DNA of 64,000 bases from UBA1672 sp964351365. GTDB taxonomy: Bacteria > Pseudomonadota > Alphaproteobacteria > Micavibrionales > Micavibrionaceae. The stretch spans positions 62,001-126,000 of the forward strand of contig CAYGNP010000002.1 of the NCBI GenBank assembly GCA_964351365.1, given 5' to 3'. Positions 1 through 7,198 of the stretch are shown piece by piece (within the stretch, counting starts at the first letter, position 1; each line of letters begins with the position of its first letter). Below the pieces are notes generated by a model, which saw nothing but the letters and a program-made list of their open reading frames with translations, had not been told where the DNA came from and made no database searches. Made by a program: the position numbers and the translations under genes.

Positions 1-1137
1 GTAGATCGGCTTTTTAACAGGGTAGACCACGTCCTGATCTTTTGGCAGTGTAACACCTTCGAGATTTTCAGCCAGTGTTTTGCCGGTTACGGTGATGCAA
101 TCACCATGCATATAGCCGTTATCAAGAAGTTCCTTAATGACAATTCCGACGCCGCCAATATCGAAGAGGTCTTTGGCAACATATTTACCGCCCGGACGCA
201 GATTTGCGATATAGGGGGTTTTTTTGAATATCTCCGCGACGTGAAAGAGATTGAACTCAATGCCGGCTTCGTGCGCCATTGCGGGCAAATGGAGGGCGGC
301 GTTTGTTGATCCGCCTGTTGCGGCAACGATTGCGGCTGCGTTTTCAAGGCTTTTGCGCGTCACAATATCGCGTGGGCGCGGACCACCATTTTTAAGGAGT
401 TGGACGATTGCTTCGCCGCTGGCTCTGGCGTATTCGTCCCGCGATTCATAGGGCGCGGGGGCGCCTGCGGAATTGGGTAATGCAAGGCCTATGGCTTCTG
501 ATACGCAGGCCATTGTGTTGGCGGTGAACTGTCCGCCGCAAGCGCCTGCGGAGGGACAAGCAACGCATTCAAGCTCGTGGAGGTCTTCGTCTGACATTTG
601 CCCTGCGGCATGTTGGCCGACGGCTTCGAACACATTTACCACATCAACGTCCTTGCCCTTGAATTTACCGGGCAGGATTGTACCGCCATACATAAAGACG
701 CTCGGCACGTTAAGGCGGATCATCACCATCATCATGCCAGGCAGTGACTTATCGCATCCGGCAAGGCCAACAAGTGCATCATAGCAATGGCCGCGCATGG
801 TGAGCTCGACAGAGTCTGCAATCACATCGCGCGAGACGAGTGAAGAGCGCATGCCTTCATGGCCCATGGCGATGCCGTCTGTAACTGTTATGGTTGTGAA
901 TTCACGGGGCGTGGCGCCAGCGGCATAGACACCCTTCTTAACGGCCTGCGCCTGGCGGGAGAGCGCAATATTACAGGGCGCGGCCTCGTTCCAGCATGTG
1001 GCAACACCAACGAGGGGCTGGTGGATTTGTTCCTCCGTCATACCCATTGCGTAATAATATGAGCGGTGGGGCGCGGATTTTGGCCCCTCGGTTACATAGC
1101 GGCTGACGAGTTTAGATTTGTCCCATTTATGGCTCAT
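1..1137 (-). CDS. ilvD: Dihydroxy-acid dehydratase, 3' part cut by window edge
   Basis: Dehydrates 2,3-dihydroxy-isovalerate and its isoleucine-pathway homologue to the 2-oxo acids in valine/isoleucine synthesis; cytosolic iron-sulfur enzyme. I translated this edge-truncated frame by hand: it is open for all 379 codons from the ATG at 1137 to base 1, about two thirds of the usual ~560-residue enzyme. Visible family motifs are AAPCN (Cys55), GCDKSLPGM (Cys128) and CPSAGACGGQF (Cys200), the likely cluster ligands. The PCN form of the first motif suggests the [2Fe-2S] subclass rather than the E. coli-like [4Fe-4S] one; that is inference. The aminotransferase ilvE, which completes the pathway, lies at 27791 in this window. 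Confidence 0.95.
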   Translation of the reverse strand, partial: MSHKWDKSKLVSRYVTEGPKSAPHRSYYYAMGMTEEQIHQPLVGVATCWNEAAPCNIALSRQAQAVKKGVYAAGATPREFTTITVTDGIAMGHEGMRSSLVSRDVIADSVELTMRGHCYDALVGLAGCDKSLPGMMMVMIRLNVPSVFMYGGTILPGKFKGKDVDVVNVFEAVGQHAAGQMSDEDLHELECVACPSAGACGGQFTANTMACVSEAIGLALPNSAGAPAPYESRDEYARASGEAIVQLLKNGGPRPRDIVTRKSLENAAAIVAATGGSTNAALHLPAMAHEAGIEFNLFHVAEIFKKTPYIANLRPGGKYVAKDLFDIGGVGIVIKELLDNGYMHGDCITVTGKTLAENLEGVTLPKDQDVVYPVKKPIY

Positions 1138-1203
1138 TGTAATTCCCTATATGCAGTTGGATGGCTAGGACTATAACGCGATGAAAAAAAGACGCAAGGG
1201 GGC

Positions 1204-1767
1204 TTAATCCTGTTTTTGTTTGCGAATTTCCTGCTCGGCGTCTTCGTTTCCTTCTTCGGCGAGAACCATTTCATTATAGTAACGACGGAAGGATTCGGCG
1301 TTGGCAATGTAGGGAACGCGCATAAGGCGCTGGCCGGTTCCGGCAACGACAACAGAGGCATAACCAAAAATATGGCCGGGGAGCATGCGCTCCAGGTCAA
1401 TACTTTCAATTTTGCTCAGACGGATATCGACGACATCCATTTGCAAAAGGCCATAGCGCGCAAGCACGCGCTTGTTGGTTATTGCAAGGAGTAAGTAATG
1501 TTGAGTGAGGATTGATACGCACAGCATGAAAATGCCTACTATCGAAAAAATCAGAGCAAAAGGGGGGATGATAAATATGAAAAGTACGGCAAGAAGCAGC
1601 ACGGCCACAGATTTCCAGTATATTGCGTTATGCAAGCGAGCCCTTAGAATAACCTCTTCTCCGGTCACCAGCATCTTTTTCAGCTCCATATCCTGAAAAG
1701 TCGAAGGCTTGCGCCCCTGCTGCGGTTGGCGCCTTTGTGGCTGCGCCTGTTTTTGTTGTGTACTCAT
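1204..1767 (-). CDS. Membrane PH-domain (bPH2/DUF304-like) protein, second of a pair
   Basis: Membrane protein of 187 residues. A proline/glutamine-rich cytosolic N-terminus (residues 1-25) leads to two adjacent hydrophobic segments at about 51-90, then a C-terminal region with the bacterial PH2 pattern of a TNKRVL strand followed by LSKIESIDLER. This arrangement is typical of YdbS/YdbT-type proteins, whose biochemical role is poorly known. The start codon overlaps the stop of the upstream PH-domain gene (ATGA), so the two are almost certainly co-translated and may form one complex. The C-terminus is highly charged. Family assignment is by pattern recognition; function is not known. Confidence 0.75.
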   Translation of the reverse strand: MSTQQKQAQPQRRQPQQGRKPSTFQDMELKKMLVTGEEVILRARLHNAIYWKSVAVLLLAVLFIFIIPPFALIFSIVGIFMLCVSILTQHYLLLAITNKRVLARYGLLQMDVVDIRLSKIESIDLERMLPGHIFGYASVVVAGTGQRLMRVPYIANAESFRRYYNEMVLAEEGNEDAEQEIRKQKQD

Positions 1768-2294
1768 CTTGATTTTGCCTCTTCAATGCCGCGCCTGAAC
1801 GATATCGGGTCCTCGATTGGGGGCAATATAACTTCACCGACCCCCATACCTCGCACGACAACACGGCCATAGTTAAAAATTCGTCCTAAAACAGGCTGAA
1901 GCACATTCACGCCCTCAATGCGGTCTATGTTGATTTCACCAACCTGGCGCGCGACAAGGCCGCGCTTGTATATGAGGCGCGTGTTGGTGATTGCGATTTC
2001 AGTGGTGATTTTAACGATCATCATCTGGGCAAATTTTACGAGCCCCAAGATGAAAAACAAAAACGAAAAAGCCCGTATTCCGGGATGAATTATTTTTATC
2101 GATTCAAAGAACGTTGTGCCCGGGGGAAGTCTTCCCAGCAAGTCATATCCCTTGTAGGCCGCAATAATTATAAATATAGCGCCGACGAGGCCCCAGAAAA
2201 TGGACATAAACGATGCTATTGTGTACATCCAATGGAATTTCCCGACATGGATTAATTCTTCGTCAGGACCTAGAGATTGTTGTACATACAGCAT
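1764..2294 (-). CDS. Membrane PH-domain (bPH2/DUF304-like) protein, first of a pair
   Basis: Protein of 176 residues with two transmembrane segments (about 25-48 and 73-95) followed by a PH2-like domain containing TNTRLIYKRG and INIDRIEGVNV. It shares architecture and the TN-R-L / I-R-I-E pattern with the next gene, so the two look like an old tandem duplication. The stop overlaps the next start by four bases. The 144 bp upstream (2295-2438) is AT-rich and presumably holds the promoter, as the phosphofructokinase gene above ends at 2439 on the same strand. Possible role in membrane maintenance, by family analogy only. Confidence 0.75.
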   Translation of the reverse strand: MLYVQQSLGPDEELIHVGKFHWMYTIASFMSIFWGLVGAIFIIIAAYKGYDLLGRLPPGTTFFESIKIIHPGIRAFSFLFFILGLVKFAQMMIVKITTEIAITNTRLIYKRGLVARQVGEINIDRIEGVNVLQPVLGRIFNYGRVVVRGMGVGEVILPPIEDPISFRRGIEEAKSR

Positions 2295-2438
2295 TAAATA
2301 TATTCACTCTTTAAAAAAATAATGTCACACACACTTTTTGTTGCCTTTAATTGCTAACTGTACCTGTATGCACTATTTACTGCAAGTTTCAAATGATTGA
2401 AAAGAAATATTTGCACATTTTTATTTAAAATAAGAGAC

Positions 2439-3515
2439 TTAGTCGCCAAATGAGATGCCAAGGGCGCGTGCAGTGTGAACGAGCATTCCATTTACATCAA
2501 CAATGTGGCATTCCTTTATCGCGTCCTCTATAGGGACATCAATAACCGTACCGTTACGCCAGCCCACCATGCGGCCATATTTTTTCTCTTCCAGTAATTC
2601 CACGGCTTTTACGCCAAAGGCCGAGGCGAGAACGCGGTCATTATATGTTGGGCTAGCGCCGCGCTGCACATGGCCAAGGACTGTAACGCGGGTTTCAGAG
2701 TTTGTCGCCTCAGCAATTTTAACGCCCAGATAGTCACCAATGCCGCCATAACGGGTCTCACCGCCGTGATAAACCACTTGATGCTTACGCCCGTCGGGGG
2801 TTTTCATGGCTTCGGAGACAACGACAAGAGCAAAGTTGCGGCCTGATTTTTTAACCTGATCGATTTTTTTAGCAATAGATTCAATGGTGTATGGGATTTC
2901 TGGGATCAGGATTACATCCGCGCCGCCGGCTATGCCGGATGTCAGGGCGATATGTCCGGCGTCACGGCCCATGACCTCCAGAATCATCACACGGTCATGG
3001 CTTGCGGCGGTGGGCTGAAGGCGGTCCAGCGCCTCTGTTGCAATCGAGACGGCGGTGTCAAAACCAACAGCAAAATCCGTCATATTAACGTCATTATCAA
3101 TGGTTTTGGGCACGCCGACGAAGTTCAATCCCCCCTGCTTCACGAGCTTGTTCAGAATTGCAAAACTGCCGTCACCGCCAATTCCGATGAGGGATTCCAC
3201 ACCCAGCTCTTTTAATGAGTCGATTAACTCGCTTGAGCGGTCCTTAATGCTGCCGTCTTCCATTTCATAGGCGAAGGGATTACGCGAGTTTGTTGTGCCC
3301 AAAATCGTGCCGCCCATGCGCATGATTGTTCCGTTAAAATCCTTCGGGGTTAAGGTTTTGTAGCGTTTTATCTTCTCTAGAAGCCCGGCGGTGCCATTTT
3401 CAAGACCGATTACCTCCCAGCCCAGGCTGTTTGCGCGTATAACAGCAGCGCGCATCACGGCATTTAATCCGGCGCAATCTCCGCCACTGGTAAAAATTGC
3501 TATTTTCTTTGACAT
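2439..3515 (-). CDS. pfkA: 6-phosphofructokinase (PfkA family), probably ATP-dependent
   Basis: Phosphorylates fructose 6-phosphate to fructose 1,6-bisphosphate in glycolysis; cytosolic. The 358-residue protein has the N-terminal phosphate-binding TSGGDCAGLNA (9-19), the nucleotide loop GIGGDGS (111-117) and the catalytic PKTIDND (136-142, Asp140 as base). At the two positions that separate phosphoryl donors in this family it has Gly116 (ATP-type; PPi enzymes have Asp) and Lys137 (as in PPi enzymes; E. coli PfkA has Gly). This Gly/Lys combination marks the mixed group usually reported as ATP-using, so donor choice is likely but not proven. MGRDAGHIA and GHVQRGASPT are further family motifs. 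It reads as a single gene. Confidence 0.93.
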   Translation of the reverse strand: MSKKIAIFTSGGDCAGLNAVMRAAVIRANSLGWEVIGLENGTAGLLEKIKRYKTLTPKDFNGTIMRMGGTILGTTNSRNPFAYEMEDGSIKDRSSELIDSLKELGVESLIGIGGDGSFAILNKLVKQGGLNFVGVPKTIDNDVNMTDFAVGFDTAVSIATEALDRLQPTAASHDRVMILEVMGRDAGHIALTSGIAGGADVILIPEIPYTIESIAKKIDQVKKSGRNFALVVVSEAMKTPDGRKHQVVYHGGETRYGGIGDYLGVKIAEATNSETRVTVLGHVQRGASPTYNDRVLASAFGVKAVELLEEKKYGRMVGWRNGTVIDVPIEDAIKECHIVDVNGMLVHTARALGISFGD

Positions 3516-3696
3516 GGTTACTCGATGTTATTGTGGAAGAATCACTGTTGAACTGGAATCATAGCGCAGTGCGCAAGGCTTTGAAATGGCAGAGATATCT
3601 ATTTCTTGCAATTGGGCGGTGTTTTATGTTATCAAACAATGCATTATGTGATAATATTGATATTCATTTTTCAATAAAGACGGGTTTGTGTAAAAT

Positions 3697-3903
3697 ATGC
3701 AAGAAGATCACGAAGACCTTCGAATAAAGCTGGCGGAATACCGTATTGAGCATCAGGCTTTGGATGATTTAATCGAAAAGGCCAATCGTAGCGATACGCC
3801 GGTTAATCTATTGCATATGCAGCAGATGAAGAAGAAGAAGCTGTGGCTTAAGGATATGATCCAGAAAATTGAAAGTGCGTTGATTGACGATATTATCGCT
3901 TAA
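3697..3903 (+). CDS. YdcH-like small protein (DUF465)
   Basis: A 68-residue, highly charged helical protein of the DUF465/YdcH family, recognisable from the pattern E-H-x-LDDLI-x-KA in the N-terminal helix and the lysine-rich MKKKKLWLKDMI in the second helix. It is probably a cytosolic helical hairpin; no biochemical function is established for the family. It lies 38 bp upstream of purE in the same direction, so it may share a transcript with it. The 181 bp upstream (3516-3696) is non-coding and separates it from the divergent phosphofructokinase gene. Confidence 0.8.
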   Translation: MQEDHEDLRIKLAEYRIEHQALDDLIEKANRSDTPVNLLHMQQMKKKKLWLKDMIQKIESALIDDIIA

Positions 3904-3941
3904 GGCTTGCACGCTCTTGCGCTCTGACCTATAAAAGTTTC

Positions 3942-4439
3942 ATGACACATTCTGATAAAAAACCGCTTGTTGGCGTGGTGATGGGCTCACAGTCTGATTG
4001 GGCGACCATGAAACATGCCCATGATGTTCTGCATGTGCTTGATATTGCACATGAATGCCGGATTGTTTCGGCGCACCGCACGCCTGAGCGCATGGTTGAG
4101 TACGCTAAAACAGCTCAAAACCGTGGCCTTAAGGTTATCGTTGCTGGAGCTGGCGGCGCGGCGCATTTACCGGGCATGATTGCGAGCCTTAGCCCCCTGC
4201 CCGTTTTGGGCGTTCCGGTTGAGAGCAAAGCCCTTAAGGGGATGGACAGCTTGCTCTCGATTGTACAAATGCCGGGCGGCATTCCGGTTGGTACTCTTGC
4301 GATTGGCGAGGCTGGCGCAAAAAATGCAGCTTTGCTCGCTGCGGCGATACTTGGGACGCATGATGAGACGATTTTGAAGGCTCTGGTTGATCTGCGCGCC
4401 CGTCAAACCGAGCAAGTCGACGATATTCCCTCTGATTGA
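3942..4439 (+). CDS. purE: N5-carboxyaminoimidazole ribonucleotide mutase
   Basis: Converts N5-CAIR to CAIR in de novo purine synthesis; cytosolic, octameric in the family. The 165-residue length is normal for class I PurE. Signature motifs are MGSQSDW (14-20) for the substrate phosphate, SAHRTPERM with the catalytic histidine, and GAGGAAHLPGM plus GVPV in the C-terminal half. The start at 3942 lies after the YdcH-like gene. purK follows after 3 bp, the usual purEK operon; class I PurE needs PurK to make its substrate, consistent with this context. Confidence 0.97.
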   Translation: MTHSDKKPLVGVVMGSQSDWATMKHAHDVLHVLDIAHECRIVSAHRTPERMVEYAKTAQNRGLKVIVAGAGGAAHLPGMIASLSPLPVLGVPVESKALKGMDSLLSIVQMPGGIPVGTLAIGEAGAKNAALLAAAILGTHDETILKALVDLRARQTEQVDDIPSD

Positions 4440-4442
4440 TCT

Positions 4443-5552
4443 ATGGCACAAATTCCATCACAACCACTAACTTTGGGCATTTTAGGCGGCGGGCAGCTTG
4501 GGCGGATGAGCGCAATGGCAGCGGCGCGCCTTGGGATTTCGGTTGTGATCTTATGCCCGGAAGAAGGCAGCCCGGCATCGCAGGTTGCCGCGCGCACGAT
4601 TATCGCGGATTATGATGATCAGGCTGCGCTGAAGCGTTTTAGCGAGGCAAGCGATGTTATTACTTATGAATTTGAAAATATTCCAATAGAAACAGTTGAT
4701 TACCTTGAGAAGCTGAAGCCGGGATCGGTCTTGCCCAATCGTAAACTTTTGCAGGTCTCGCAGGACAGGATTACAGAGAAAACATTTTTGAATGATTTGG
4801 GCATTCAAACGACTGGTTGGAAGGCTGTTAGTCGCATTGAGGACATTGACCGTGATAATTTTATAATCAAGACGTCTCGTTTTGGATATGATGGAAAAGG
4901 TCAGATTAAATGTAATGGCCTAGATGATTCTGTTCGTGCGTTTTTAGAGCACTATAAGAATCTGGATTTGATTTTAGAGGATATTGTTGATTTTAATTGC
5001 GAGATTTCTGTTATTGTAGCGCGGGATAAAGACGGTAATACAGAGGCTTATGGACCGATGCTCAATGAGCATAAAAATCATATCCTGCATCGTACTACTG
5101 TGCCGGCAGGGCTGGATGAACTTATTGCGCGTCAATCGATTGATATTACTAAAGATATAGCACAAGCTGTTGAGTTAATTGGTGTTCTGACGGTTGAGTT
5201 TTTTGTGACAAAGGATAACCGTCTTTTGGTGAATGAAATTGCACCGCGCACTCATAATTCAGGGCATTGGAGCATTGATGCCTGCGGGGTTTCGCAATTT
5301 GAAAACCATGTGCGCGCGGTGTGCGGCTTGCCGCTTGGGCGGAGCACACCCCATAGTGGCGCGCTGATGATTAATTTGATTGGTGATGATGTTACCAAGA
5401 TTGATCGCTTTTTTACGCTGGATAAGGCCTGTATACACCTTTACGGTAAGACTCAGGCGCGCGCGGGGCGAAAAATGGGACATGTTACGATTTTAAATCC
5501 CGATAATACTATTGATTACGATGCATTCTTAACCAAGGAGACCAAGACATGA
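4443..5552 (+). CDS. purK: N5-carboxyaminoimidazole ribonucleotide synthase
   Basis: ATP-grasp ligase that carboxylates AIR with bicarbonate and ATP to N5-CAIR, the substrate of PurE. The 369-residue protein begins with LGILGGGQLGRM (a Rossmann-like preATP-grasp fold), contains the ATP-grasp lysine region IIKTSRFGYDGKGQ, and ends with the metal-binding VNEIAPRTHNSGHWSID motif typical of PurK. It sits 3 bp behind purE and its stop codon overlaps the fumC start (ATGA at 5549-5552), so purE, purK and fumC appear co-translated. Confidence 0.97.
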   Translation: MAQIPSQPLTLGILGGGQLGRMSAMAAARLGISVVILCPEEGSPASQVAARTIIADYDDQAALKRFSEASDVITYEFENIPIETVDYLEKLKPGSVLPNRKLLQVSQDRITEKTFLNDLGIQTTGWKAVSRIEDIDRDNFIIKTSRFGYDGKGQIKCNGLDDSVRAFLEHYKNLDLILEDIVDFNCEISVIVARDKDGNTEAYGPMLNEHKNHILHRTTVPAGLDELIARQSIDITKDIAQAVELIGVLTVEFFVTKDNRLLVNEIAPRTHNSGHWSIDACGVSQFENHVRAVCGLPLGRSTPHSGALMINLIGDDVTKIDRFFTLDKACIHLYGKTQARAGRKMGHVTILNPDNTIDYDAFLTKETKT

Positions 5553-6970
5553 GTGATGCTGCACAAAAGATTAAATCCGGTTCTAAGCGCATAGAGAGCG
5601 ATTCTGTCGGCGAGATTGAAGTTGATGACGCGCGCTATTGGGGGGCGCAGACACAGCGCTCGCTGCAGAATTTTAAAATTGGGGGCGAGAAAATGCCTGC
5701 GCCTCTGGTTCGGGCGCTTGGAATACAGAAGAAAGCTTCGGCGCTGGCGAATATGGAGCTGGGTGTATTGGATAAAAAGGTCGGTGAAGCAATGCTTTCG
5801 GCGGCGGATGAAGTGATTGACGGTACACTTTTGGAAGAATTTCCACTCGTGGTCTGGCAGACAGGTTCGGGGACGCAGACAAATATGAATGCAAATGAGG
5901 TGATCTCTAACCGCGCTATTGAAATTCTGGGTGGTGAGCGCGGCAGCAAGAAGCCTGTACATCCCAATGATCATGTGAATATGGGGCAATCCTCTAATGA
6001 TACGTTCCCAACGGCCATGCACATAGCGGCGGGTGAGCAAGTGTATCATGAGCTTATTCCTGCGCTTCAACATTTGCATGCGGCGCTGGATGCTAAGGCG
6101 AAGGCGTTTGCGAATATTGTTAAAATTGGCAGAACGCATTTGCAGGATGCAACACCGCTGACTTTGGGGCAGGAATTTTCCGGCTATGCGAAGCAGATTG
6201 AATTTGGCATTGCACGGGTTCATGCCTGTATGCCGCGCCTGATGCAACTTGCGCAGGGCGGAACTGCTGTTGGCACAGGGATTAATGCCAAGGTTGGTTT
6301 TGATGTAAAATTTGCAGCACATGTGTCGGCGATTACCGGGCTCGATTTTATAACAGCGGAGAATAAATTTGAGGCTTTGGCGGCGCATGACGCGCTGGTT
6401 GAGCTTTCGGGTGCGCTTAATGTTCTGGCGGTTTCGCTCATGAAAATTGCTAATGACACGCGCATGTTAGGTTCTGGCCCACGCTGCGGGATTGGGGAGA
6501 TTAATCTGCCTGCGAACGAGCCTGGATCGTCCATTATGCCGGGCAAGGTTAACCCGACGCAGTGTGAGGCGCTGACGATGGTTTGCGCGCAGGTGATGGG
6601 TAATCATGTTGCCGTAACTGTTGCCGGATCGAATGGGCATTTTGAGCTGAATGTGTTCAAGCCGGTTATGATTTATAATGTTCTGCAATCGATTAACCTT
6701 ATTGCAAGTGGCTGTAACAGCTTTACCGATAATTGCGTCAGCGGCATAGAGGCCAATGAGGCACGCATTGATAAGCTATTGAATGAGAGCTTGATGCTGG
6801 TGACGGCTTTGAACCCGCATATCGGCTATGATAATGCCGCGAAAATTGCCAAGAAGGCGCATGCGGAGGGTACGACCTTGCTTGAGGCCGGTAAGGCGCT
6901 AAAATTGCTGACGGATGAGCAGTTTAAGGAGTGGATTAACCCGCTCGATATGATCAAGCCGCGTGATTAG
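5549..6970 (+). CDS. fumC: Class II fumarate hydratase
   Basis: Interconverts fumarate and malate in the citric acid cycle; cytosolic homotetramer, iron-independent. The 473 residues match class II fumarase length. Key motifs are SGTQTNMNANEV (107-118), GRTHLQDATPLTLGQE (catalytic His197) and the superfamily signature GSSIMPGKVNP (326-336) with the mobile-loop serine. The AN-x-VISNRAIEILGG pattern fits fumarase better than aspartase or argininosuccinate lyase. The start overlaps the purK stop by four bases; a purine-fumarate operon makes sense because purine synthesis releases fumarate, but that link is inference. Confidence 0.96.
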   Translation: MSDAAQKIKSGSKRIESDSVGEIEVDDARYWGAQTQRSLQNFKIGGEKMPAPLVRALGIQKKASALANMELGVLDKKVGEAMLSAADEVIDGTLLEEFPLVVWQTGSGTQTNMNANEVISNRAIEILGGERGSKKPVHPNDHVNMGQSSNDTFPTAMHIAAGEQVYHELIPALQHLHAALDAKAKAFANIVKIGRTHLQDATPLTLGQEFSGYAKQIEFGIARVHACMPRLMQLAQGGTAVGTGINAKVGFDVKFAAHVSAITGLDFITAENKFEALAAHDALVELSGALNVLAVSLMKIANDTRMLGSGPRCGIGEINLPANEPGSSIMPGKVNPTQCEALTMVCAQVMGNHVAVTVAGSNGHFELNVFKPVMIYNVLQSINLIASGCNSFTDNCVSGIEANEARIDKLLNESLMLVTALNPHIGYDNAAKIAKKAHAEGTTLLEAGKALKLLTDEQFKEWINPLDMIKPRD

Positions 6971-6976
6971 GCCGCT

Positions 6977-7198
6977 GTGAAGAAACGCTCGGTTCGCATT
7001 TCGGGGCATGAGACCAGCGTGACGCTGGAGGATGCGTTCTGGGATGCGCTTCGTGATATCGCGCAAGAGCGAAGCCTTTCTGTTAATGCGTTGATTTCGA
7101 TGATTGATGAAGGCGCGGCGCAGGGGAATCTCTCCAGTGCCGTTCGGTTGTTTGTGCTGCAGGATTTGCAGCACAAATTAGCGCAAAATTCCGCCTAA
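6977..7198 (+). CDS. Ribbon-helix-helix domain protein (RHH_4 family)
   Basis: A 73-residue protein starting at a GTG only 6 bp after fumC. The pattern KKRSVRISGHETSVTLEDAF followed by FWDALRDIA and LSVNALISMID is the RHH_4 ribbon-helix-helix domain found next to fumC in many alphaproteobacteria. RHH proteins usually bind DNA as dimers, so a regulatory role is plausible, but no target is known. Its last 21 bases overlap the convergent AsmA-family gene (7178-7198). Confidence 0.8.
   Translation: MKKRSVRISGHETSVTLEDAFWDALRDIAQERSLSVNALISMIDEGAAQGNLSSAVRLFVLQDLQHKLAQNSA

Noticed and set aside
3516..3696. 6S RNA next to purE, as in some alphaproteobacteria
   Set aside because: I could not see the long rod-like pairing with a central bulge in this 181 bp; it needs a covariance-model search.
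5516..6388. Long antisense open frame of 290 residues opposite fumC
   Set aside because: It is an antisense shadow of purK/fumC with Arg/His-rich, low-complexity composition and no recognisable family.
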